A stretch of DNA of 6,019 nucleotides, taken from Methylococcaceae bacterium UBA4132. GTDB taxonomy: Bacteria > Pseudomonadota > Gammaproteobacteria > Methylococcales > Methylomonadaceae. The notes below the pieces were generated by a model, which was not told the DNA's origin, made no database searches, and saw only the letters and a list, made by a program, of their open reading frames with translations. The number at the start of each line of letters is the position of its first letter. Position 1 is the first letter of the stretch. The position numbers and the translations under genes were made by a program. The stretch is taken from assembly GCA_002380945.1 (NCBI GenBank), contig DFWO01000078.1:1-6019 (forward strand), in the 5' to 3' direction. Below, one piece after another: positions 1 through 5,451 of this stretch.

Positions 1-207
1 AATCCATGACACCTCTCAAAATATATCATTTTATCAGCTAAAGCTAACTGGCTGGAAGCTGGTGGTTTTAACCTTATGATGGAAAATAAACTAACGTTTT
101 GATCTATTACCAAATTTTTGTAAGTTATTAATTTTTCGTTATGGGTGCAGAGCATCAGTTAGTACCTTATTCAATTAAAAAGCCAGCTATTGCCAGCAAA
201 TCTTTGC
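1..207. other. Upstream intergenic stretch, no gene recognised
   Basis: No convincing coding region is visible here. The stretch is AT-rich with a few CTGG/CCAGC words (near 50-64 and 181-196) that do not form a compact hairpin. At the extreme left edge, the minus strand reads GAGAGG (complement of 12-17), four bases, then ATG (complement of 5-7). This could be the first codons of a divergent gene leaving the window, but only about two codons are visible, so it is not called. Confidence 0.5.
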
Positions 208-236
208 CGACAACAGCTTGTTAAATCAAGTAAAAT
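208..236 (+). promoter_or_regulatory. Candidate sigma70 promoter for nudJ-mnmA
   Basis: A -10-like TAAAAT (231-236, five of six consensus bases) lies 17 bp downstream of a -35-like CCGACA (208-213, four of six). Transcription would begin near 243, about 20 nt before the chosen start of the Nudix gene, leaving a short leader that carries its ribosome-binding site. The spacing is ideal but the -35 is weak. Called by eye only. Confidence 0.4.
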
Positions 237-263
237 GCCCAGCTTTACCCGTAGGTGTCATTT

Positions 264-719
264 ATGGTCTGGAAGCCTCACGTTACTGTCGCCGCTGTTA
301 TCGAGCGCGATAATCGTTTTTTATGTGTTGAAGAACACACCCCCAATGGTTTGCAGTTTAATCAACCTGCTGGGCACCTTGAACCTAATGAAGACTTTAT
401 CACAGCCGTTAAACGTGAAGTTCAAGAAGAAACTGCTTGGCAATTTGAACCAGAACAACTCATTGCCGTGCAGTTGTGGCGAAAAAACCCTGACTATCCC
501 ACTTTTCTACGCCTATGTTTTTCGGGGCATTGTCACAGTCATGATGCCAATCAAAGCCTTGATGAAGGCATCGTAGCAACGCACTGGCTCACCCGCGCTG
601 AAATTGCAGCCGAAGCACACCGTTTGCGTAGTCCGCTGGTATTGATGAGCATAGACAACTATTTAAGCGGGCAACATTACCCTTTATCGTTATTAAAAAC
701 ATTTCTTGATTATGAGTAA
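264..719 (+). CDS. nudJ: NudJ-like Nudix phosphohydrolase
   Basis: This 151-residue protein resembles E. coli NudJ (YmfB), a cytosolic Nudix phosphatase that acts on nucleoside di- and triphosphates and on the thiamine pyrimidine precursor HMP-PP. The N-terminus MVWKPHVTVAAVIE matches the family start, and the Nudix box spans residues 37-59 (GHLEPNE ... REVQEETAW) with its metal-binding glutamates intact. The usual glycine near the end of the box is alanine (A58). The C-terminal RLRSPLVLMSI and SGQHYPL segments also match NudJ. ATG 264 is preferred because AGGTG (253-257) sits six bases upstream and the protein then begins where the family begins; an in-frame GTG at 255 would overlap that site. 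The gene overlaps mnmA by 8 nt, the same neighbour pairing as in E. coli, so coupled translation is likely. Family assignment is strong; the exact substrate is inferred. Confidence 0.9.
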   Translation: MVWKPHVTVAAVIERDNRFLCVEEHTPNGLQFNQPAGHLEPNEDFITAVKREVQEETAWQFEPEQLIAVQLWRKNPDYPTFLRLCFSGHCHSHDANQSLDEGIVATHWLTRAEIAAEAHRLRSPLVLMSIDNYLSGQHYPLSLLKTFLDYE

Positions 720-1803
720 AAATATCATTGTTGGCATGTCGGGCGGTGTCGATTCATCGGTTACTGCCTTGCAATTGCTAGAACAAGGTCACAACGTCAC
801 TGGTTTATTTATGAAAAACTGGGAAGAAGATGACGGTACCGAATACTGCACCGCAATGGAAGACCTTGCCGATGCGCAACAAGTCTGTGACAAGCTAGGC
901 ATCCCCTTAAAAACGGTGAACTTTGCTGCTGAATATTGGGATGAAGTCTTTGAGGTATTTTTGTCCGAATTTAAAGCAGGACGCACGCCTAATCCTGATA
1001 TTTTGTGCAATAAACACGTTAAATTTAAAGCCTTTTTAAATTATGCCATTGATGATTTAAAAGCCGACTATATCGCAACAGGTCACTATGCCCGCGTTGC
1101 TGAAAAAGACGGTGAGTATTTCTTATTGAAAGGCTTAGACCCCAATAAAGAACAGAGTTATTTTCTCTACACGTTAGGACAAAAAGCCTTATCGAAAACA
1201 CTATTTCCGATTGGGCATCTACACAAACCAGAAATTCGCGCTTTAGCTGAAAAAGCAGGCTTTAGTAATGCTCGAAAAAAAGACAGTACAGGGATATGTT
1301 TTATTGGTGAGCGTAAATTCACTGAGTTTTTACAACGCTATCTACCAACTCAAGCAGGTGAAATGCGCACGCCCGAAGGCAAGTTTATCGGCAAGCATCA
1401 TGGCTTAATGTATTACACCTTTGGACAACGGCAAGGTTTAGGCATCGGCGGCGTGAAAGACGCACCTGATGAACCGTGGTATGTATTGGATAAAGATTTA
1501 GACAACAATATTTTGATAGTCGGACAAGGACACGACCATCCGTTAATGCTCCATAACAGCCTAATCGCCAGTCAGTTAGATTGGTGTAGCAATAAACCCC
1601 TAACCGAACCCTTACGCTGTATGGCAAAAACCCGTTATCGCCAAGCCGATCAAGCGTGTCGTGTACAATCCTTAGAAGACAGACGCTATCAAGTTGTTTT
1701 TGATGAACCACAACGCGCAATCACTGCTGGGCAATCGGTGGTTTTTTATCAAGGTGAAGTCTGTTTAGGCGGGGGAATTATTGAATCAAGAGCCAATGTG
1801 TAG
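712..1803 (+). CDS. mnmA: tRNA-specific 2-thiouridylase MnmA
   Basis: MnmA (TrmU) uses ATP and sulfur relayed by IscS and the TusA-E proteins to 2-thiolate U34 in the anticodon of Lys, Glu and Gln tRNAs, in the cytosol. The protein is 363 residues, close to the 368 of E. coli. The N-terminal PP-loop is SGGVDSS (10-16). The two catalytic cysteines are C99 in PDILCN and C196 in STGICFIGE. ATGHYAR (122-128), FGQRQGLGIGG (237-247) and a C-terminal beta-barrel ending in CLGGGIIE complete the expected order. ATG 712 is chosen because it gives MSKNIIVGMSGG, the normal N-terminus; a TTG at 706 would add only two residues. The start lies inside the last codons of the Nudix gene (ATGAGTAA overlap) with no clear ribosome-binding site, so translation probably depends on coupling. 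In E. coli the next genes are hflD and purB; here the gene is followed by mobile-element debris. Confidence 0.97.
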   Translation: MSKNIIVGMSGGVDSSVTALQLLEQGHNVTGLFMKNWEEDDGTEYCTAMEDLADAQQVCDKLGIPLKTVNFAAEYWDEVFEVFLSEFKAGRTPNPDILCNKHVKFKAFLNYAIDDLKADYIATGHYARVAEKDGEYFLLKGLDPNKEQSYFLYTLGQKALSKTLFPIGHLHKPEIRALAEKAGFSNARKKDSTGICFIGERKFTEFLQRYLPTQAGEMRTPEGKFIGKHHGLMYYTFGQRQGLGIGGVKDAPDEPWYVLDKDLDNNILIVGQGHDHPLMLHNSLIASQLDWCSNKPLTEPLRCMAKTRYRQADQACRVQSLEDRRYQVVFDEPQRAITAGQSVVFYQGEVCLGGGIIESRANV

Positions 1804-1838
1804 CTGTACGCAACATATTATTATATTAAAAGTATTCA

Positions 1839-1863
1839 CTCGTTCACACACTGTGAGAACGAG
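1839..1863 (+). terminator. Terminator-like hairpin after mnmA
   Basis: CTCGTTC (1839-1845) pairs perfectly with GAACGAG (1857-1863). After one A/A mismatch, CAC (1847-1849) pairs with GTG (1853-1855) around an ACT loop. It lies 35 nt after the mnmA stop and is the only strong hairpin there. It is followed by AAAAAATATTATT rather than a run of T, so it is not a canonical intrinsic terminator. It may instead protect the mRNA 3' end or terminate with Rho. Confidence 0.35.
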
Positions 1864-1954
1864 AAAAAATATTATTGGGTTACCAAAAAGCGGCATCCCG
1901 ACCTTATATGATAAAAATCAATAAAAGAACGCTAGGAAAATCGAGTAAGCTTTC

Positions 1955-2112
1955 AGAGATCATTGGGAAGCCGCCCCCAACCTGAGGATTGGTGTAATAT
2001 CAGAGCCTGTGGAGCGATTGGCTCCCGCCCTATTCACCCATACCGAGGAGTATCTTAGGCTTAGAGCCTGACTACACAAGGCTGGCAGGTGCATACTCAG
2101 GGTCGGAAACCG
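1955..2112 (+). ncRNA. Candidate IS110 bridge (seek) RNA
   Basis: Three consecutive stem-loops can be drawn by hand. First, TTGGG (1963-1967) pairs with CCCAA (1976-1980). Second, GGTG plus AATA (1991-1999, one bulged T) pairs with TATTCACC (2031-2038), enclosing an internal loop and an inner hairpin GGAGC (2011-2015)/GCTCC (2021-2025). Third, GAGTAT (2048-2053) pairs with ATACTC (2093-2098), enclosing TTAGGCT (2055-2061)/AGCCTGA (2065-2071, one G-U pair) and a long unpaired strand (2072-2092). A 5' hairpin followed by two loop-bearing stems directly upstream of the recombinase start is the known layout of bridge RNAs in the IS110 group (target-binding then donor-binding loop). A -10-like TATGAT (1907-1912) lies upstream without a good -35. 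The ends are approximate. The position and fold are what I see; the function is inferred. Confidence 0.5.
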
Positions 2113-2299
2113 ATGAGTAGTTTATCTTTTTCAAGACATTTGGACAAACAGATCATGAATAGTCACCTAAAACAAATAAAAAACCCTGTATTCTCAGGCA
2201 TTGATGTCGGTACGGAGGAACTGGTTTTAATGATTCGTAAGAACGGCAATCCCTTCAATCCACAAAAGTTTGATTGAATACCTCAATCCACATGTCACC
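2113..2299 (+). pseudogene. IS110-family transposase, truncated and frameshifted
   Basis: The reading frame from ATG 2113 (or ATG 2155) gives an N-terminus containing VFSGIDVGTEELVLMIRKNG, matching the start of IS110 recombinases. The Asp in GIDVG corresponds to the first acidic residue of the DEDD RuvC-like catalytic domain. The frame stops at TGA 2275-2277 just after NPQKFD. A second frame, shifted by one base, continues with SLIEYLNPHVT (2267-2299), which resembles the next conserved block of the family. The residues that normally lie between these blocks are missing, so an internal deletion with frameshift has occurred. No later family sequence is recognised. An intact protein would be over 300 residues; about 55-60 remain, so this is non-functional. 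The IS110 assignment rests on recalled family sequence, not a search. Confidence 0.7.
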
Positions 2300-2400
2300 A
2301 TGGACGAAGAAGTGACCACGAATACAAGTAGCAAGACAAAAGCAACAGTGAGTCGGCTGAGTATCTTCAGGATTTTTTGCAAGAATGTTCCAGATGACAT
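2227..2400 (-). CDS. Small hypothetical protein, one hydrophobic segment
   Basis: A minus-strand ORF of 57 codons runs from ATG (2400-2398) to TAA (2229-2227). It is preceded by an excellent Shine-Dalgarno sequence, AGGAGA (complement of 2406-2411), five bases before the ATG. The product has a basic N-terminus (MSSGTFLQKILKILSR), a strongly hydrophobic stretch at residues 18-30 (TVAFVLLLVFVVT), and a short tail. It would be a single-pass membrane peptide or a truncated membrane protein. The 3' part is antisense to the IS110 remnant, so the C-terminal residues may be out-of-context sequence fused by insertion or deletion. I do not recognise a family. The ribosome-binding site argues for a real start; the antisense overlap and small size argue against it. 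Confidence 0.3.
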   Translation of the reverse strand: MSSGTFLQKILKILSRLTVAFVLLLVFVVTSSSMVTCGLRYSIKLLWIEGIAVLTNH

Positions 2401-2441
2401 TGCGCTCTCCTGTGATGCCTAACTAATATTAAACTTCCTAA

Positions 2442-2463
2442 ATGACGTAACGTATTACGTCAT
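2442..2463. repeat. Perfect 9+4+9 inverted repeat
   Basis: ATGACGTAA (2442-2450) and TTACGTCAT (2455-2463) are exact reverse complements separated by CGTA. This could be a protein-binding operator or a short RNA hairpin. Its stem is only one-third G+C and no T run follows on either strand, so it is a poor intrinsic terminator. It lies 100 bp beyond the uvrB stop and about 40 bp upstream of the small minus-strand ORF start. I do not recognise it as the site of a specific regulator. Confidence 0.6.
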
Positions 2464-2516
2464 ACGTTTATCTAAGCATTTGTAAAAATATAGAACAACT
2501 TAAACTCCATTCATGT

Positions 2517-2525
2517 AAAAAAAAA
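2517..2525 (-). other. T9 tract downstream of uvrB
   Basis: On the minus strand, a run of nine T follows the uvrB stop by about 40 nt and could release transcripts. No GC-rich hairpin precedes it, so a standard intrinsic terminator cannot be supported. The rest of 2422-2563 holds nothing else recognisable besides the inverted repeat. Confidence 0.25.
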
Positions 2526-2563
2526 TTTCTCACGTCCTAACACAATTGCAATATAAACCCACA

Positions 2564-4573
2564 TCAAACCAACCCCAGCTCCTGCAACCGCCGAATCTCA
2601 TCCCTCACTTTCGCCGCCTGTTCAAATTCCAGATTTTTAGCGTGTTGATACATAGCATCTTCCAACTGCTTGAGTTTTTTGCTCAGTTGTTTAGGATTCA
2701 GCACCGCATAATCGGCTTGTGACTCAGAAACTTGTTGAGCGGTTTTTGTACCGATGCTGGGCAAGCCTGTTTGTAAAATATCGCTGATGGTTTTAAAAAC
2801 GCCTGTTGGTTTTATGCCATGCTTAATATTAAAGACGCGTTGTTTTTCACGGCGGCGGTCGGTTTCGTCTATGGCTTGCTGCATGGAGCGGGTGATTTTG
2901 TCGGCGTATAAAATGGCTTTGCCATTGAGATGACGGGCGGCGCGTCCGATAGTTTGGACTAAGGACACTACAGAACGCAAAAAGCCTTCTTTATCGGCAT
3001 CGAGGATAGCGACTAAGGATACTTCGGGAATGTCTAAGCCTTCGCGTAATAAGTTGATTCCGACTAACACATCAAACTGCCCTAGGCGTAAATCACGGAT
3101 AATTTCTACGCGCTCAACGGTTGCCACATCGGAATGCAGATAGCGTACTTTTATACCGTGTTCGGTTAGGTATTCAGTTAAATCTTCTGCCATGCGTTTG
3201 GTGAGCGTGGTGACTAATACACGCTGATTGAGCTTAACGCGTTGGGTAATTTCTGACAGTAAGTCATCGACTTGCGTAGTAGCAGGACGCACGTCAACGA
3301 TAGGATCACACAGTCCTGTCGGTCTTACCACTTGTTCAATAAAATCGCCTGAATGGGCTTTTTCATAATCGCTGGGCGTGGCGGAGACATAAATACGTTG
3401 CGGCGATTTGGCTTCAAATTCATCAAAGCGTAACGGGCGATTATCTAGCGCGGACGGTAAACGGAAGCCATACTGCACCAGCGTTTCTTTGCGTGATCTA
3501 TCGCCTTTGTACATTGCACCGATTTGCGGCACAGTGACGTGGCTTTCATCAAGTACCAGTATGGCGTTGGCAGGTAAATAATCAAACAACGTGGGTGGTG
3601 ATTCGCCCTCGCGTCTGCCTGATAAATAACGCGAGTAGTTTTCTATGCCTGAGCAGTAACCTATCTCTAAAATCATTTCTATATCAAACAGCGTGCGTTG
3701 TTCTAGGCGTTGCGCTTCGACTAATTTGTTTTGCGCGTATAACTCGGCTAAACGCTCTTTTAATTCCAGTTTGATAGACTCAACAGCGGCTAATAGTTGT
3801 TCTCGTGGCGTGACATAATGGCTTTTGGGATATACAGTGAAACGCGCCACGCGACGTAGGGTTTCGCCAGTTAAGGGATCAAATAAAGACAGTTGCTCAA
3901 TTTCATCATCAAACAGTTCGATGCGTAAGGCTTCGGCATCGGCTTCGGCGGGAAATACATCAATGACTTCACCACGCACTCGATAAGTAGCTCGACGTAA
4001 TTCTATGTCGTTCCGCGTGTACTGCATTTCGGCCAAGCGGCGCACGATGGCGCGTTGGTTGATTAAGTCGCCTTTGACTAAATGCAGCACCATTTGAAAA
4101 TACGATTCAGGTTCGCCTAGCCCATAAATTGCTGACACGGTGGCGACCACGATGGTATCGCTACGTTCTAGCAGGGCTTTGGTGGCAGATAAACGCATTT
4201 GTTCGATGTGTTCATTCAAAGACGCATCTTTGTCTATGAAGGTGTCGGAAGCTGGAATATAGGCTTCGGGCTGGTAATAATCGTAATAAGACACGAAATA
4301 TTCCACGCTGTTTTCAGGGAAAAATTCTTTCATTTCTCCGTATAATTGCGCAGCCAGCGTTTTATTGGGAGCCATAATCATGGCAGGGCGTTGGGTTTGC
4401 GCGATGACATTGGCAATAGTGAATGTTTTACCTGAACCTGTTACGCCTAATAAGGTTTGATGAAGTTCGCCATCATTAAGTCCCGTAATAAGCTTTGCAA
4501 TCGCTTCAGGTTGATCGCCCGCAGGTTGAAACGGGCTGTGCAGTTTGAAGGGTTTGTGTTTATCAGTGGGCAT
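2564..4573 (-). CDS. uvrB: Excinuclease ABC subunit UvrB
   Basis: UvrB is the damage-verifying helicase of nucleotide excision repair: UvrA loads it at lesions and it recruits UvrC for dual incision. The 669-residue protein is nearly the same length as E. coli UvrB (673). Visible in order are Walker A GVTGSGKT (43-50), the Tyr-rich beta-hairpin region EYFVSYYDYYQPEAY (91-105), the UvrA-interaction domain, DESH (342-345), YVSATP (395-400), LLREGLDIPEV (508-518), motif VI QTIGRAAR (540-547) and the C-terminal UVR coiled-coil motif (about 627-662) that contacts UvrC. Residues 535-536, just before motif VI, are Val-Val where the family almost always has Glu-Arg (SERS). The start matches family N-termini, but no Shine-Dalgarno precedes it. 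It lies 9 nt after the nuclease stop, in the same frame, suggesting coupled re-initiation. It converges on mnmA. Confidence 0.98.
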   Translation of the reverse strand: MPTDKHKPFKLHSPFQPAGDQPEAIAKLITGLNDGELHQTLLGVTGSGKTFTIANVIAQTQRPAMIMAPNKTLAAQLYGEMKEFFPENSVEYFVSYYDYYQPEAYIPASDTFIDKDASLNEHIEQMRLSATKALLERSDTIVVATVSAIYGLGEPESYFQMVLHLVKGDLINQRAIVRRLAEMQYTRNDIELRRATYRVRGEVIDVFPAEADAEALRIELFDDEIEQLSLFDPLTGETLRRVARFTVYPKSHYVTPREQLLAAVESIKLELKERLAELYAQNKLVEAQRLEQRTLFDIEMILEIGYCSGIENYSRYLSGRREGESPPTLFDYLPANAILVLDESHVTVPQIGAMYKGDRSRKETLVQYGFRLPSALDNRPLRFDEFEAKSPQRIYVSATPSDYEKAHSGDFIEQVVRPTGLCDPIVDVRPATTQVDDLLSEITQRVKLNQRVLVTTLTKRMAEDLTEYLTEHGIKVRYLHSDVATVERVEIIRDLRLGQFDVLVGINLLREGLDIPEVSLVAILDADKEGFLRSVVSLVQTIGRAARHLNGKAILYADKITRSMQQAIDETDRRREKQRVFNIKHGIKPTGVFKTISDILQTGLPSIGTKTAQQVSESQADYAVLNPKQLSKKLKQLEDAMYQHAKNLEFEQAAKVRDEIRRLQELGLV

Positions 4574-4582
4574 GACGGGCAG

Positions 4583-4999
4583 CTATAGTTTCGGCTCAGT
4601 ATTAGCCTTACGCCGCTGTTCAAGCAAGGCAAAATCTTTTACTTTTTTCTCACCCAGATATGACCACGCATAGCCTTGTTGAATCATGGTTTCGTTAATG
4701 GATACAGTATCATTACCAATATATAACCAGCCGAGAATTCGACCGTATTTCTCGGTACTGTCTGGTTTTTCAGTGTTAATACGCAGTGTGTCTGTGTCTT
4801 TTAATTTCAGCTTTAACCATTCTTTCGCTTCTAACCCCAGCTTCTTTTCGTAAGCATCTTTGGTGCGACTTTCTGGCGTATCTATTCCAGCTAAACGCAC
4901 CAACTTATGAATGGATACATCAAAGCCCAAATCAATATCCACTTCAATGGTATCGCCGTCGACTACTTTATATAAGCGGGATATTTTATATTCGTACAT
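4583..4999 (-). CDS. Staphylococcal-nuclease-like (TNase) protein, cytosolic
   Basis: This 138-residue protein is a single SNase (thermonuclease) OB-fold domain, the family of calcium-dependent phosphodiesterases that cleave DNA and RNA. Catalytic and metal-binding positions of the staphylococcal enzyme are all present: D16 in VVDGDT, R35, D40 and E43 in VRLAGIDTPE, and Y85/R87 in EKYGR. Activity is therefore expected from conservation. Unlike secreted members it has no signal peptide or membrane segment; it starts MYEYKISRLYKVVDGDT directly at the domain, so it should stay in the cytosol. The start is firm: AGGAG (complement of 5005-5009) sits five bases before ATG 4999 and overlaps the ccmE stop. 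It lies 8 nt after ccmE and 9 nt before uvrB, so it is probably cotranscribed with both. A role in DNA or RNA turnover linked to repair is possible but not shown. Confidence 0.9.
   Translation of the reverse strand: MYEYKISRLYKVVDGDTIEVDIDLGFDVSIHKLVRLAGIDTPESRTKDAYEKKLGLEAKEWLKLKLKDTDTLRINTEKPDSTEKYGRILGWLYIGNDTVSINETMIQQGYAWSYLGEKKVKDFALLEQRRKANTEPKL
4756..4775. promoter_or_regulatory. LexA-box-like sequence inside the nuclease gene
   Basis: TACTG (4756-4760), ten bases, then CAGTG (4771-4775) matches nine of ten outer bases of the E. coli-type SOS box TACTG-N10-CAGTA. The core reads CTGT-N8-TCAG, one base off CTGT-N8-ACAG. It lies about 185 bp upstream of the uvrB start. A weak -10-like TATATT (minus strand, 4723-4718) follows, but no good -35 is seen. 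uvrB is SOS-induced in E. coli, so an internal promoter is plausible. The bases also encode conserved-looking nuclease residues, so chance is a real alternative. Confidence 0.3.
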
Positions 5000-5007
5000 A
5001 ACAGCTC

Positions 5008-5451
5008 CTATTTAGTAGCAGGCGCGGCGGTTTGATTTTTCAAACTGCCTTTTACTTCAGGCGGCATATAATTTTCATCATGTTTGGCTAATACTTCTTC
5101 GGCAATAAATACCCCACGGGTATCTAATTTACCATGAGCAACAATGCCCTGCCCTTCGCGGAATAAATCAGGCAATATGCCTGTGTATTCAACAGTGACT
5201 TCTTTGCTAAAGTCGGTTAATTTGAAACGTACCATCATGCCATCATTGGGACGTTCGACTGAGCCTTTAATGACCATGCCGCCTAAACGAAACAGAGTAT
5301 CTTTAGGAGCTTTACCGTCTATGACATCGGTGGTGGAAAAAAAGTACATTAAATTTTCATTAAATGATTTAAGCGCAAACCCAGTGGCTAAACTTGCACC
5401 GATGACCATTAAGCCAATGAGCATTAAGCGTTGTTTTCTAGCAGGTTTCAT
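5008..5451 (-). CDS. ccmE: Cytochrome c-type biogenesis haem chaperone CcmE
   Basis: CcmE is a membrane-anchored periplasmic chaperone that binds haem covalently after its delivery by CcmC (holo-CcmE is released by CcmAB) and passes it to the CcmF/H ligation complex. The protein is 147 residues, near the usual 150-160. It has a short basic N-terminus, a transmembrane anchor at about residues 9-27, and an OB-fold beta domain (FRLGGMVIKGSV, VRFKLTDF, VEYTGILPDLFREGQGIVAHG). The haem-attachment motif is LAKHDENYMPPEV, with H124 and Y128 at the HxxxY positions of the E. coli protein. The start overlaps the ccmD stop in an ATGA arrangement, and the clear ribosome-binding site is missing, so translation is likely coupled. 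A short Ala/Pro/Lys-containing tail follows the haem motif. The next gene is a nuclease rather than ccmF. Confidence 0.97.
   Translation of the reverse strand: MKPARKQRLMLIGLMVIGASLATGFALKSFNENLMYFFSTTDVIDGKAPKDTLFRLGGMVIKGSVERPNDGMMVRFKLTDFSKEVTVEYTGILPDLFREGQGIVAHGKLDTRGVFIAEEVLAKHDENYMPPEVKGSLKNQTAAPATK

Larger units (their letters stand above)
1870..2299 (+). mobile_element. IS110-family element remnant, 5' part only
   Basis: This region combines a long structured non-coding stretch with the N-terminal coding end of an IS110-type recombinase, in the order expected for the left end of an IS110-group element. The rest of the recombinase (the remaining acidic residues of the DEDD RuvC-like domain and the C-terminal serine-containing domain) is absent, so the element cannot move itself. 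IS110 elements lack long terminal inverted repeats, so neither boundary can be fixed from this sequence; the left limit is only a guess placed after the mnmA hairpin. The remnant lies between the convergent mnmA and uvrB units, where an insertion would do little harm. Confidence 0.6.

Noticed and set aside
1..7. Start of a possible divergent gene at the left edge
   Set aside because: A GAGAGG-like site precedes an ATG on the minus strand, but only about two codons are inside the window.
255..263. Upstream GTG as an alternative start for the Nudix gene
   Set aside because: It adds three residues not seen in NudJ and would consume the AGGTG ribosome-binding site that serves ATG 264.
190..576. 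Plus-strand open frame overlapping the start of the Nudix gene
   Set aside because: It lies in another frame of the clear Nudix coding sequence and its translation shows no family features.
706..711. TTG as an alternative start for mnmA
   Set aside because: It adds only two residues, and ATG 712 gives the standard MnmA N-terminus.
1579..1588. Ten-base match (GATTGGTGTA) between mnmA and the candidate RNA at 1987-1996
   Set aside because: About one such match is expected by chance between segments of this size, so it is not evidence for an insertion target.
2089..2112. Extension of the transposase frame upstream of ATG 2113
   Set aside because: These codons fall within the third stem-loop of the candidate RNA and do not resemble IS110 protein sequence.
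1804..2563. tRNA, rRNA or CRISPR array in the large gap
   Set aside because: No cloverleaf, ribosomal sequence or regularly spaced direct repeats were seen; the visible structure fits an IS110 end better.
4786..5001. Plus-strand open frame opposite the nuclease gene
   Set aside because: It is the antisense shadow of a gene with a complete conserved active site.
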